NCBI RefSeq assembly: GCF_013368755.1 | Contig: NC_049566.1 | Span: 2,914,001 to 2,978,000 of the forward strand | DNA: 64,000 bases | From: Talaromyces rugulosus | Taxonomy: Eukaryota; Ascomycota; Eurotiomycetes; Eurotiales; Trichocomaceae | Direction: 5' to 3' | Part shown: one piece after another, positions 11,516-23,990 of the stretch | Numbering within the stretch: position 1 is the first letter of the stretch | How the letters are laid out: each line of letters opens with the position of its first letter | Translations under genes and position numbers: made by a program | Notes under the pieces: model-generated | Told to the model about the DNA's origin: nothing | Seen by the model: only the letters and a program-made list of their open reading frames with translations | Database searches by the model: none

Positions 11516-14500
11516 TTACCACTTCAACACCCAATCTCCACCCCAAGCACCGCTCTCCTTGGTCAAATCAGCCAGTCCATTGACAACAAGCACCTTACTC
11601 TTCTCATTGTACACAACAGCATCGCCAGCCACAGTCTGGCCATTCAGCGTGACGTTTCCAGCCGGACGCGACGCAACGCCGAGCACCGTGACGTTGGCCA
11701 GCGCATTAGCATCGTGAAAGCTGCCGCGCACGCTGGCGAACAGAGTCGACGCGTTTGTGGCCGTGAAATCGACGGTCAGTGTGGCATTGGGCTCGATGCT
11801 CTCGCCGTCATCGACGTATAGCGAACCCGCCGCGGTGCCCTCGCGTCCTAGAGCGACGAGCAGCGACCACGGACTGTTGCGCACATCGCGTGTAGTGAGT
11901 GCAGGTTGTTGCAGTGAGAGAACGCTGCTACCGCGTACAAATACGGGGATGTGGCCGAGTGGTGCGTCGATCGTGGTGTTTACGCCGGGTTTGGCTTTGG
12001 TGAATTCGGTTTGTGTGTACCAGTCGTACCAGATCTCGCCAGCACTAAGACCTGGGAACACGCCGCGCACGCTGTCGGCGCCTTGCTCGAGCACGGGGAT
12101 TACCATTAGTGACGGGCCTACGAGGAACTGGCGATCGGCTGAGGCGAGGCTTGGGTCTGTGGGGAATTCCCAGGCCAGAGCGCGCATCACAGTTGAGCCT
12201 GTGGTGTGGGCGAGGTGGAAGAGTGTGTAGAAGTATGGGAGCAAGGCGTAGCGGATTTGCATGGCGGATTTGGTGCTGTCAATGACCGATGCCCAGTAGT
12301 ATGGCTCCTGCGGAAGGGTTGACTGTTCGTTGTGATTGCGGTAAAAGGGGAAAAACGCAGACAGTTGCATCCACCGATTGCACAGCTCTTCGTCGGTGTT
12401 GCCGTTGAATCCGCACGTGTCGACGCCGAACATGGGAATACCGTAGAGGGAGAAGGAGAGGGCCTGTGGGATGGAAAGGAACATGTATAGCCATTTCGAG
12501 GCATTGTCGCCGCCCCAGTGACCTGTCCATTTTCCGGACCCAGCAAAGCTGGAACGCGAGATGATGAAGGGCCGCTTGCCGGGGAAGACTTGGGTTAGGG
12601 CTAGGTATGTCGCGTTGGTTTGCTGGTATCCCGCCAGGTTGTGCACGTCGTATTCTTGTACCCCGTCGACGTGGGTGGCATTTGGAGACACGGCATGCAC
12701 TGCAAGATCATGACCCGTTTGAACGTGGTTGATCACGTATGGGGGGTGGTTGACGTTGCGGATACCTGGTGTAGGGGTGGTGACGAGATAGGTAGCTGTT
12801 GTAGAATCAGCAGTCGAAGGATATGCTGATGCCTGGCTAGCAGATGCCGACGCAGCCGCCGCAGCCTCTGTGGAGTTGGTCACATTGAAGTTTTCTGGAT
12901 AGTCATAGATGACACCTCCCGGTTCGCCTGGAAGCAAGAATCCCGGGTGCACTGGGTTCAGAGTGAGATTGCCGCTGCCGCAGCTGCCCACGCAGAAAGA
13001 CGAGATCTCGTTCATGTCGAGCCAGATGCCGTCGTATTTGACGTTTTTGTAGTACTCAACGAACTCGTTGATCCACCAGTCAACGGTTTTGGGACGGTGC
13101 CAATCGGGGAACACCGTGTAACCGGGCCAGACAGCTCCAATGTAGGTGCTGCCATCGGGGTTTTTGAGCCAGACATCATCTTTGGTGCCGCGTTCGTGTG
13201 TGGGGTACCTGTTGTTATAGCATTAGCATATATAACTAGAATCGGCATTGGTTAACCCAAGTAGTATAAACATACGCGTCAGACTTGTTATTCGGGTTGG
13301 GGTCATAAATGGCAGCATCGATAATGGGAATATAGTGACGGCCGCTCTTGTGAAGTTCTTCGAGAAATTTCTCTCCATCTTCGTACGACCAGCTCACGGC
13401 ATCATTTTCAAAGTCCCGGTACTGGTTCATATAGTCGATATCAGTCCAGATATTTTCCAAGGGAATCTCGAATTTCTCAAACGTCGCGACGACATCGGCA
13501 AGGTGGCTCCAGCTCTTGTAGCCCCAGCGGCACTGGTGATACCCCAGGGTGAAGTACTGCTGCATGGCTGGGAGCCCAATCGTGCTGGTTTGGTATGTCT
13601 TGCTGACTTCAACCTGGGTCGGACCGGAGTAGAAGTACAGGTCGATGCTGCCGCCGATGGTCCGCCAGGTAATATTGTCGGGACGCAGAAGAACCTCTTG
13701 GCCGTGGGCATTGCGCAAGAATACACCGTGCGAGAGGGATATGTACTCCTTGGATGCATGCGTGGCGCTGGCGGACACAAGCTTGTACGTGCCGTGCTCC
13801 GAGTCAACTTCATAATACCGGGTGTCCAGGTAGAACGGGTGAGTGCCATAGATGTTTCTACACCAGTTAATTATTTTCCTATGCTCAAATATTCGGAACT
13901 GGGAAAAAAAAAAAAAAAAAAACTTACTGGTCCAGTGGGTCCGCGGCATCGGCGTTGTAGGTGGTGAGGTTGATATTGTTCCCCAATCGTAGTCCATGCA
14001 TCCGCTCTCCAAGGCCATAGAGATTGTAGTCATCCGGCAGGAGACTGGCAAACTCAATGAACTGGTTCTCAAACACAAGAACAGAGCCCTCCGTGCTAAA
14101 CAAAATGTCACCAGTGGCCTTGCGGATCACCTTGAAGTTGAAGGAAGGCTCGTTGGACCAGGTAAACAAGAGGTCGCTCTCAGGAATCGAGTCTGTCTCT
14201 GGCTTGGGCTTGGGGACTACCTCCTCTGGCAGAATATACCAGCTCTGATTGGAGGCGTCGATATGAGTCGGTTTGATATAAACATTCAGACGATCCTCCG
14301 CTTGGTATTCAACAGTCAGATTAAGCGAAGAGACATCGGTTCCATAGGCATTGCATGCTTTCCCAGCAAGCGACAGCGTAGCCGTGAGGCCATACTTGGT
14401 GCTGCTGACATTCAACGCTTTGTATCCGGGACAGACTGTCTGCGCATTGACGGCATTGGGGTCATCGATATTGGCAATCAAGGTGGCGCCAATATCAGCA

Positions 14501-14619
14501 GATGCCGGCGAAGTGAACTGGGACGATGGAGCTGACGAAGTCGACGTGACCGATCCAGCAAGAGCGCCCAGAGATTGGAACAGCAAAACACATGCTGCCA
14601 CAGCTGCCGAACGTGCCAT
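11516..14619 (-). CDS. agdA: secreted GH31 alpha-glucosidase (AgdA type)
   Basis: Exons 14619-13928, 13857-13276 and 13208-11516 join to 988 residues, close to Aspergillus AgdA. It begins with a signal peptide (MARSAAVAACVLLFQSLGAL), and many N-x-S/T sites indicate a glycosylated extracellular enzyme. GH31 landmarks: the N-terminal sandwich ends in YGLGERMHGL, then GYHQCRWGYKSW, WTDIDYMNQYRDF and the nucleophile motif WLDMNE (Asp near residue 489), later HWGGDNAS and GVDTCGFNGN. The enzyme releases glucose from maltose and maltooligosaccharides and often transglycosylates to isomaltose, the usual inducer of AmyR. It is divergent from the amyR-type gene across 3.5 kb containing a CGGN8CGG motif (15145-15158). 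The start is the ATG at 14619; an earlier in-frame GTG is not needed. Confidence 0.95.
13861..13927 (-). other. agdA intron 1 with long T-run
   Basis: A GTAAGT donor is immediately followed by an unusually long uninterrupted T-run on the coding strand (13903-13921). The acceptor is TGGTGTAG. The run is a likely site of length polymorphism or assembly error, but it lies outside the coding frame. Confidence 0.6.
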
Positions 14620-17600
14620 TTTGCTCTCACTCACGCTCTATCGTTCTTTCTTTTCAGAGAGATGTATAGAATCTGGAGGTCTGCGGCTTTCCACAGAAAC
14701 AGAAAAGGACGACTCTTGGTCCTTAAATGCAAGGGGTTCTCTATATATAATTCTGCGTTTTCCCGCTCATCCTAGGGTAGCTCTCCGGGGTTACAGCAAT
14801 ACACCCAGGGCTCTTACCACAAGCTACACAGATTAATCTATGAAGCTTCTGGCCGTCGTGGTGAGAGGAGCAAGAAAGCAACAGCTCTCCACAATTCCGC
14901 CGTCGCGGCCAATTGGCTTCCCCGCATTTTTGCCGTCTGGGGTTTGGGCCAAGCCAAACAGTGCAAACGCGCGCTCGAACTATGGGAAACACAGCGAGCT
15001 CAGCTGTCAATAACAATAATAACACCACGCCCAGAGGATATTTATCTGTTTGGCTTTCTACACATATCTGGTCACGTGACCAGACGGCAGCCCTAATGGC
15101 GGATGCCAGCCACGTGACCGGGCCGCGCCTTCCCCGCGTCGGCTCGGCCAAGCGACGGCGGGGCGACCAACTTCAGCTTCATCTTTATCTTCGGCGGCCT
15201 CAGCTCGTCGACAACGGCAGCCCGACCGAGAAATAATGCCAACATTCGCGATGTTATATGATTGATGAGTTCTCATGGCGTGCGTCCACTCAGCGCACCG
15301 TGCATCCCTGCACGCCGTCTTGCAAGCCAAGCCGCGCGATAGCCCCGCGCCATTGGTCGGCGACCCCGACGACTCCCCGATTCTAGCTGGCTAGCTTCAA
15401 AGTTCACCCCCGCCTCTTGGGGACTCATAGATGGCATCATGATTTGGCGGCTCGTGCTTCATTTCGCAACAATGGAGAGCTTCACGCCAACGACCTTCAT
15501 TTGGCCCTACATCAGGAGTACGCGGCCGATACGTATGCTTCCAGGCTATAAACTTTGTTAACCTGCGCCTCTCCACTTCCGGGAGCTATGTACTAATAAT
15601 TGATTATTTGACTTTGCGCGATTACTCAACGACATCCGTCTATGGATGGATACCAAGGTCAAATTGCAAATGCAACCCTGCAGTCATGCTTAGCTGATGG
15701 GAAATTCAGGCACGGCTCATCACAGACTTTGCGCTTTCAAGCATAGCGCAGGGAAAGTCGCCAAGGGCACGGATGCTCTCCGAGGGCAGCTGCCGCTAAG
15801 CCTGCTATTACATGTTGACACTGGCCTTGTCATATCGGCACTAACAGCCGCATGAATCTCAATCTGGTCAGCGCTCCGGCGCTTTCACTTACGAAAGTTA
15901 AAAACTCCAGTACATCAAGGTTTCGGTGTGTGCTTGGCCAATCTTCTTTTCTAAAAATCGAGTCTCCAGCCTCCCCCGCCAAAGTCTATTATGATCTATC
16001 GGTTCCCCCCTCACACCCTCGTCGTGACGTCGATGTTGGTTTAATGCAAGCCGACGTCGGCAGTGAATATTACAGTCTAACTCAGTCCAATGGACACGGC
16101 TTCGTTCTTGTCAACCTGAAACGCGGCAAATTTCAGGAACATGGTGAAAAATTTTTTTAGAGCGGTAAAGACATGCCGAAGCCGATCATCTGTAGATCAA
16201 TGCAAATGCACCAAAAGTGTTCTCAAGGTGCAGTAGTTGCCTACGTACCCTGCTCTGTCACCATCTTATCATGAAAGAAAAAAATCAATTGTTTTTCTCT
16301 CTCGACTTTCACGTGCAACGTAAATGGTGATAAAGCTTTCCGATGAAATCACAAGCATGTGCCATGGACTCCATGGAGCACACTCTCCCGGTGAACAACA
16401 CTAGTCGTGACTGACTGAGTCGTAGTGGATTTTGGCGTGTATGTTTGCGTGGTTTTTCCTTCCCCCCTTCTTTCCCCTCTAATTATAACTTACTTACTCT
16501 GTACTGCCTAGCACTTGGCTATTACCTTCCAAGCAAGCGAAGCGAGCACTAAAAGAGAGGCTAAGAAAGCGAGCCGCAGCAATGACAACCGACGACCCTG
16601 GCTGAAAATCGCTCATACCATGGATCATTCTTGCTCGAACCGAATCATCCGTTGACGGCTTCTGGGCGGTAATAATAATGTCAGGTAGCAATCACAATGC
16701 GTAGACGCCCCCCAGGCCGACCTGCATGATGCAGCTGCCGAGCCGGGACCGGGTTCTCCGGCGCTTGTACCAACTCAGCATGAACATGACAAAAAGCAAT
16801 CCGTGATTTGAGTTTGTAGAAGTTTCGAGACTGTCGCAGGCAATTATTACCTGACCCCTCCTTGAGAGTATGGCCCATGTACCCCAGGTTCCGGTATATG
16901 TTGCATCGGCAGTTACATTACTGGGCCATTTGTGGCCAAATCGCAAATTGGCCCTCGTTGGCCTTCTTTTCTGGTGGTGCTGGATCCCATCAGTGATCGT
17001 CTACCCTTCATTATCAAGTCTGCTCTTTAGCGGGATCGGTTCCTGCAGACACGGCCTATAGGAATGCTTGGCCGATCATACAGCACAGTCAACTATCTCG
17101 GTCATTCTCGTGGCGCGGAAAATAATGTGAAGGAAATACGGGGCATGAAAAGGATCACGATGGGTACCTTGCTAAATTCTAACGGCCTATTAGTGGCTTG
17201 GCCATTGTTCTCCTTTTGAACCGTGCTTCAAAATAAAATTATGGAGAGAGAAGACACCAAGAATGAGGAAGATGACCACGGAGTTTGGTGTAGGGAAAGT
17301 TCCGAAAATCGGACAGCAAAAAAGCAGGATACGTACAAGATTTCAGCAAGAAATTAGAAATACGACACGACGCACAGCAGATGCCACCTTGTGTATACAA
17401 CGATTCAGACAACCGTCTTAACCGAGGCGAGAATACGATAGGCCGGCTTTTGAGAAAAGCGAACCTGCTGGGCGATCACTTGGCATCGTATGCAATGCAA
17501 GCGTGTGCAAAGCCTGGCTATGCAGCAGCTGCTCCCCGTATGCAATACGCACGTATGCCGTATGCACGTATGCAAGAAATCAGCTGCTTGCGCCGCTCCA

Positions 17601-18173
17601 CCAAACATCGATCTGCCGGCTGGCTCCACGATAGTCGGATATGTCAGGGGCTAAGTTGGACCCCGGAAATAACGGGTTGCAACTAACTTAATAGCATCCA
17701 ACTAAACTGCCAATACCGGATTCATGCGTAATAAGAAGTGCCAAAATGAACTGGCCAGGGCATTGATCTCACACCGACACGCCCAAATAGGTGTCGCCTC
17801 CCTCCACTCCCCGCTCTACTAGCAAGCCGCCATCTTTTCCCCAGCTTGACCGTCTTCCAACCTAGTCCGGGTTGAGCAGTAACGGCCTGGAGAGTGGACG
17901 TCACTTCGCGTCGTGCAGAATTTGCCTTGTACAAGAGCCAATGGGTGTATCCACTGCCACTGCTGGAACCATCACTGTTAAAAGAGCCGGTGTATCCACC
18001 AGCAATCCTTGGGGAAATGCCTTATCTCTAACAAGTTGCAAGATCATGTCGGTGCTCAGTGATACTCTGCCATCTCCACGTTTTTGTCCCTTTTTTTTCA
18101 ATAGCACCGCGTACTCATTTTGTTTTTCTTTTTTTACCTTTTAGCTTGGTTCCAGCGATAACTCGATCTCGAT
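14620..18173. other. long divergent intergenic region between agdA and amyR
   Basis: A 3.5 kb shared upstream region. It contains a CGGN8CGG site (15145-15158), a cluster of ATGC/ACGTATGC short repeats (about 17535-17575) and a T/C-rich leader before the regulator start. Several ORFs of 60-100 codons occur on both strands, but none shows a recognisable domain or splice pattern. Confidence 0.55.
15145..15158 (+). promoter_or_regulatory. candidate AmyR binding site (CGGN8CGG)
   Basis: CGG-CCAAGCGA-CGG matches the published AmyR consensus CGGN8(C/A)GG. It lies 526 bp upstream of the agdA start, a plausible promoter position. A single match in GC-rich sequence may be chance; placement and cluster context raise its credibility. 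Confidence 0.5.
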
Positions 18174-20261
18174 ATGGATTCCGAGTTTGCGCCACCGGCT
18201 TCTCCGCCGACACCAACCAAAAAGCCAAAGCAAGCTTGTGACAATTGTCGTCGACGCAAAATCAAGTGCAATCGTGCTCATCCGTGCGATAAATGCCAGC
18301 GGTTATTGCTTTCATGCTCCTACAGCGATGTGCTGCAGCGAAAAGGGCCCAAATTTCGGACATTGTATCCCCTCGCGCCTCTGCACCCGCTAGCTTCACA
18401 ATATCAATTCCAGCCGAGCATTAATAGTGACCAGGAGTACAATCCAAAGTCACAGCTTTCACGTAAGTCCATTGCAGCTCTCCCCCATACTGTGGACCGA
18501 GATTTTGAAGAGAGTCTTGAATCATGTATGGTCGGGAACTGTATCTGACGCTTGGTTATAGTGGACGGCTGTATTACACCTTTGCCATGGAACTATTCCA
18601 CCTACGAGGCATACTCGTCTCCAGAATCCATGGACTCGCAATATGAGCTACATAATTACCAGAATGTCTTGCCGCAGCCACGAAGGCTGTCATCGACGGT
18701 GTTGGTGGCTCATGTAAATGTCTACCTGAAATACCTGTATCCCATTATGCCGGTCATTTGTGCGGAGCAGGTCCTGAAGGACTGCCATGAGCCCGAGAAG
18801 CTTCTGTCCCAGCGGTATGCCTTTATGGCTGCATTATGTGCGGCCACTCATGTCCAACTCAAGCTTGACGGCACCGGCAATGGCACAGGGCCTTCACCTG
18901 CGGAGATAAACTCCTCAATGTCAGGTGAAGAGCTGCTGACAGAAGCCATTAATGCGAGAAAAGAATGCGATATCCCAGATAATATCACCGTCGAGTCACT
19001 TTTGACATCGTTTTTCCTCTTTGCTGCATTCGGCAATCTAGATCGCCAAGATCAGGCTTGGTTCTATCTTAGCCAAACAACAAGCATGGCCTATACCCTT
19101 GGGTTACACAGGGAAAAAACATATTCAGACCTCGAGCCAAATGACGCAGAAGAGCGGCGAAGGGTTTTTTGGTTGTTGTTCGTTACTGAGAGGTGAGTTT
19201 AGTCGGTAGATACGATGCCCTGGTTGCAATCGCTAAATGAAAGTCGTGCAGAGCCTACGCTTTACAACAAGCCAAGCCCGTCATGCTTCGAAACTCGATC
19301 AATAAACCCAAGGTTCTATACTCGGATGACCCAACTTTGGAATACGGCTTCCTTAATCTAATCACCATTTTTGAAAAGCTCACTCCAGACTTGTATGACT
19401 GGGTCGCCCTTGGAGGTGATGAAGCATTCACTGCCGGTCCTGTGGCAGCGAATACTATCCAGCAAAACCTGGCAAAGCCAGTGCCAATTGAAGGAATGAT
19501 GCAGATACAGCAAGTGGACGTCCTGGTCACGCAACAGTGGCTTCAGGCAATGATGTGGAAATTGTCTATGAGCAATTCGCCACACCCAACGGATGCGGAC
19601 ACTTTGCTACCATTCCACTTGCCTGTACTGGTTGGAAAGGCGTTGATGGATGTCGCTGGATCTGTATCTCAGAGTGCGATTGACGCTCATGGCATAGGCA
19701 TGGTGAGTTTTTTTCTCCTTTTTAATTCAAAGAAGTAGAACAAACAGCTAACACATCTTTTTACAGGAGCAAAAACTGTACGACATGGGCCTGACAATTG
19801 CAGACGTGACACGAAATATGCGGTGTAATACATCAACCCGCCTCACCAACACCGTAGCCGATCCCAAGGAACTCCTCTGGGGTATTCTGAACATCCTGAG
19901 CCGCATCCGTGGCTCTCCATCATACCTATTCCCTTCATTGCTTGAACGATCTAGCAGCGTACTTGGCCTTGAGTCGCCGGCGACCATGACAAATACGATG
20001 ACCCACTACACGACAGATGAAACATCCCCAACAACAACAGCGACAGCTCCTGCCATATGGAATAATAATGTGGGCAGTGACTGCGGTCTTTCATTAGACA
20101 GGCCGCCAATTGTTGGCTCAAACATGACGAACAGCCACCGGCTGACGAATGAAGAACACAACAGGAACAATTACGATACTTTTCGACGGGTTTCGACAGT
20201 ATCACATGCCTCGCACAGCAGTAGTATTCCGCCTTTAGTTGATGCGCTGTATATCGCTTGA
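18174..20261 (+). CDS. amyR: Zn2Cys6 transcription activator of starch genes (AmyR type)
   Basis: Four exons (18174-18462, 18562-19192, 19252-19702, 19767-20261) give 621 residues, similar to Aspergillus AmyR, which also has three introns. The N-terminal zinc cluster has six cysteines in the fungal spacing, starting ACDNCRRRKIKC and ending LLLSC, followed by a basic/linker segment (LQRKGPKFRTL). The middle region (about residues 160-400) is the fungal-specific transcription factor domain, with AYTLGLHREKTYSDL and RRRVFWLLFVTERAYALQ. The C-terminus is Thr/Ser/Asn-rich. AmyR is nuclear and activates amylase, glucoamylase and alpha-glucosidase genes on maltose/isomaltose through CGGN8(C/A)GG sites. 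Assignment rests on this domain layout plus its position beside agdA, glucoamylase and amylase. A paralogous Zn2Cys6 regulator is not strictly excluded. Confidence 0.88.
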
Positions 20262-21264
20262 TCGCTTGACGTGATCTTTTTTTCTCTTCTCCTTGCAAAC
20301 CCCGTTTTTTTCCTATGCAGATTTAAGTTTTTATATGATACCAATGTTTATATTCATTATGTATTCTTTCAGACTGTTCTATTTTTGTTAGGTCTGGGCT
20401 GAGATTTAATTATGATATATAATCGTGCTACAATTCATGCATGGGACGGGGAGTTTTTTTTTTTTAATTTTGAGTTCTTTGTTGTCTTTGCATCTTGCTT
20501 CTTTTTTTCCTTGTTTGTACTCCTGTACATTTTACCAGCCTGACACGTTTACACTAATTGGGTATATCCTCAGATAGCTGCTTATACAGGAAACACGACC
20601 TTACTTTGATTCATTTTCGTTTATTGTCTTTCTTCGAAAGCGAGAAGATCTAAAAAATAGAGAGGATGGGGGCATGGGTGTTTTTACATATGTACTTCTA
20701 CTATTCTGTCAACTGGTTACTTTAATTAAAGGGAATGCAGTGCTTACTAGATAACTATCGATTGATAAATTGATAGTTGTCAATTATGTCAACATTGAAC
20801 TGATCAGCTATGCGCCAGGTAGCATCGTGCTTGTAACTTGCATCTTTTTTCAACATTTGAAGACGACTATCCGGACATATGCATACGACATTGTGTGAAA
20901 ATGATGTCAGTTAATTTACATGATTGATCTACCACTTGACGCCACTTAATAACACCCCACCTCTCTATATCAAATGCAACTATACATGTATGCGCCGCAT
21001 TATGACGATCTACCATACCTGCGCCTCCAAACTTGCGAGAGTTGGATACGCCCCAACGCTTGCCTTTCCGGTCTCACCGGTCGTTGAATCAAGCTCCTTG
21101 TGGTTGACCGGCACTACCGGCTGCCGCCGCTCAATGTTACCTCGCGGGTTGTCTTGTTCTGCTCCCCGGGAATAATTCGGAGAATGGCTGCACAAAAATG
21201 AGATAGAGAAGTTACTTTGTAAGCTCTGGAACAGCGTCATCGCTGACAGGGAGTGGAGAATATA
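20262..21264. other. intergenic
   Basis: 3' flank of amyR, AT-rich with T-runs (20455-20466) and a short inverted repeat around 20753-20778 (AACTATC ... GATAGTT). No supported gene. Confidence 0.5.
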
Positions 21265-22572
21265 TCACATATGGGGTAAGAGGCGGAGGCTGGGTAGACA
21301 GGCGGCAACTAGACCTCCGGACTCGATCATGCTCCAGTAGAGTTGTTCGGTGATCTCCACTGTTTGTGTCATGGCATTTGCTCTAGGTTAGGGGTGTTAT
21401 TGCTTACTAGTGGAAAAGGGGGGAGAGGGGAACTAACGATCTTCGTCGGTGGCGGCAGTGAAACTTGCTTGTTGGATGTTAGCTTTTCAGGGGTTGTTGA
21501 CAGGGGATAGGATGACACTAGACAGAGATCATGGTGACGTACATTCTCAAAAGAGATGCAACGACAGCTCTATGATAATTTATGAGTCATTGCATTTTGT
21601 TATGCAGGAACAGTTAGGGTGCATACATTGCCCCGAGAACGAAAATTCCGGTGATGACCACCTTTCGGGCTAGCGAGATGTTATGCATCCAGTTCTGTAA
21701 AGTGTTTTCTGTTGTTAGCATTGCATACCCCAGTCATAGTAGGGACCTAGAACAAACCTTAGGTATCGGTAACATGATGACGAAAAGATCAATGATGAAA
21801 TCAGACACGGCGAGCCCATAATCAATTAAAAAAAGATATCACTCCTCATACTGTTATCAAGTCATACACATTTCCCCATTCACAGCGATATTCATGCCGC
21901 ATTTGAACTGTAGTGCAAATAAGAATCCGACACTCCAAGCAATAGTCACACCGACCAGGAGCCAGATTATTATTTCGAAGGGGTCCCTGCGGATTAGTGG
22001 ACTGCAGAAGACCCGGCGGTAGTAGAACAGTATGCTCAGTTTGACAAATCCTAATTCCACGACTTGGATGATCTAGAAAGAAGTCTCAACCTGAGAGTGT
22101 ACAAATATACTGGGTGAGTGATAGCTTAAATAGAAGATGCAGATCCTTAAAAATTCACCTTTAATGTGAGGAGGTTCTCTGGGGTCTGTTCATGTATAAC
22201 CAGTGGAGAACCAGGAGTCGGATAACCCAATCCATGGCCATGGACACCTGAATCGATTACAATGAATATATGCAAATACTGTAGAGATTTGTGGGAAGGA
22301 TAGTGCATATACTGATTAATAAATCGACACCCAAAGCAACAGTCAAGATCTGTCAGCTGTTAGCACATATGTTTCTCCCGCAATCTCAAGAAAGCAAGTG
22401 TATACCAGCGCAGGCATTGTTAGCCAATCATCCGCCATGAGTTTCACGTTCTGTGAGCGCCTTGTATAGAACCGGAGCCCTACAAAGATTATACTTAACG
22501 CCGGAAACACAGCACCAACCGTAGTGACTTCCGTCGGTGAGACTTTGAAAACAATCCCGGGGATTGTTTTTC
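21265..22572 (-). pseudogene. rhodopsin-like fungal integral membrane protein, broken
   Basis: Several minus-strand blocks joined by good GT-AG introns encode the fungal rhodopsin-like 7TM family (PTH11-related). They include VFPALSIIFVGLRFYTRR then KLMADDWLTMPAL (exon ends 22406), ILTVALGVDLLI (22349-22313), a GHGLGYPTPG block (22247-22159), VELGFVKLSILFYYRRVF with a following TM (from 22072), FIIDLFVIMLPIPK, ISLARKVVITGIFVLGA and the final WSMIESGGLVAACLPSLRLL (stop at 21265). Two defects: no in-frame ATG opens the first block (the nearest, at 22573, is one base out of frame), and three stop codons (TGA, TAA, TGA) separate the 22072 block from the next one with no usable intron. It is most likely a decayed gene, sitting inside the starch cluster with no evident functional link to it. 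Confidence 0.65.
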
Positions 22573-23232
22573 ATTCTAAAATATTCGCACTCAGCAGTTA
22601 ATAATGTGTAAAGGCGATATTGATTTGGTGAGGTAAATATTGTGGGCGCATTAACACTAACACGGCTGGGGAGAATAAGAGCAAGGAAGAATTTGTAATA
22701 CGGAGCAGCTCGGGTTACACGCCCTTAGGTTTTTATTGGAATTGGAAAGTACGACCTTCGGAGACAAATTCGAACCCTTTAACGGGGTCGTCGAAAGAGG
22801 ATTATCACACTAATCACAGTGCATACACGCTGCATAGTCATTTCATTTCCTTTTCGGGAAATTGCGGCGCTTCAATCCTTTTAGGGGGCAACAAAGTGGC
22901 TTGTCACATACATTACTGCTTATTACATGGCTGACACTGAGGTCTTGGGGTAACTCAAAAGAAGAGGTAAAGAACAATGTCGTCGTTCAATGTTTTATTG
23001 CCTATTTATTTATCTCGGGGAACCCACTGCCTATCAATAATGTACCGAAAATGTCACACATTCCCAACCGTGCATTTCATTTCATATGTATCTCAGTGCT
23101 ATATCAACCTCCAGGTGTCGATAAACCCTGTAGTTTTCACACAAGGCTCAGCTCTGGTTCAGCCGGGGAAAGAAAAAAGAAGGAATTTTAAGAAAGTTCA
23201 ACGCACCTTGAAAGCTGAAGAAAAATGAAACC
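22573..23232. other. intergenic
   Basis: Upstream flank of the rhodopsin-like relic and 3' flank of the secreted-peptide gene. No additional gene recognised. Confidence 0.5.
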
Positions 23233-23431
23233 TCAGTAAAGGTCACCAACATTCTTGATGTTGCTATCCTCTGGAGCAGGATTCTCGGCCATATTGTCTG
23301 GAGACACCATCATGTAAACAGTATATAAAATACAATAGAAACAAGTCAAACGTACAATAACCCCGGGAAGGACGAGCATAGCCCGTTGCGGCGAATGCCA
23401 GAAACGCGAAGACGACGGCGGCAAGACGCAT
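23233..23431 (-). CDS. tiny secreted peptide (46 aa) with one intron
   Basis: Exon 1 (23431-23356) encodes a textbook signal peptide, MRLAAVVFAFLAFAATGYA. A 58-nt intron (23355-23298, GTACGT...TCCAG) is followed by exon 2 (23297-23233), giving 46 residues in total. The predicted mature part is RPSRGYYN, then an acidic stretch with PAPEDS, ending NVGDLY. No Cys and no repeats are present. Without the intron the frame runs on for 30 more hydrophobic-rich codons, so the spliced form is preferred because exon 2 gives a soluble tail and a clean stop. I do not recognise a family. It lies 560 bp downstream of the UstYa-like relic on the same strand, so a peptide-natural-product precursor is possible; it lacks the repeated KR-flanked cores of dikaritin precursors. 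A small effector-like peptide is the alternative. Confidence 0.55.
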
Positions 23432-23990
23432 GTTTGATTGAAGGAGGTATTTTCGGTTGAAATGGAAAAATAGGTAGGCTGGTTTGTAATCTTTGTAGAT
23501 ATGAATATGAAGACTACATGTAGACATGATGAGCACGCACTATTTATATGTACGTAACTAGAGTATACATGTGTACGCAGTAGCTTCAAATGTTTCAGCC
23601 ACATGCAGTCATTAACATCGACCTATCAGATGTCAATGGATAATCGCATCATTCATATAGATCTCAAGGCTGGCCACAGTTATAATTACTACCACAAAAC
23701 CTCGGAGTTCTGTCCAAATACGTGCGGGTTACAAATATGTAATGCACAGAACCGCCCCTCGCATTAACTTAGAACAAAAACTAGTGATTCCGTCCTCCTC
23801 CTGCTGAGGTACGGATTGTTCTAAACAAGTCAAGTGTTGAGCTGCGCGCGGAGAGCTGAACGTATTTCCCCCTTCTGTATTCAATCTCTCTGGTTAGGTT
23901 CGGAATGTTGATTCCTGGTGCAGTAAATGATTTATCCCGATTACGTGCCGCTCATTGCTCATTTAGAGCTATTAATAATGATTGCCTATT
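23432..23990. other. intergenic
   Basis: Promoter side of the peptide gene and 3' flank of the UstYa-like relic. AT-rich; nothing further recognised. Confidence 0.5.

Noticed and set aside
15852..16160. ORF of 102 codons between agdA and amyR
   Set aside because: No domain, no signal peptide and atypical composition; probably chance in a long promoter region.
22755..22790. GGGTTCGAATTT-like B-box on the minus strand
   Set aside because: No cloverleaf can be folded; isolated resemblance only.
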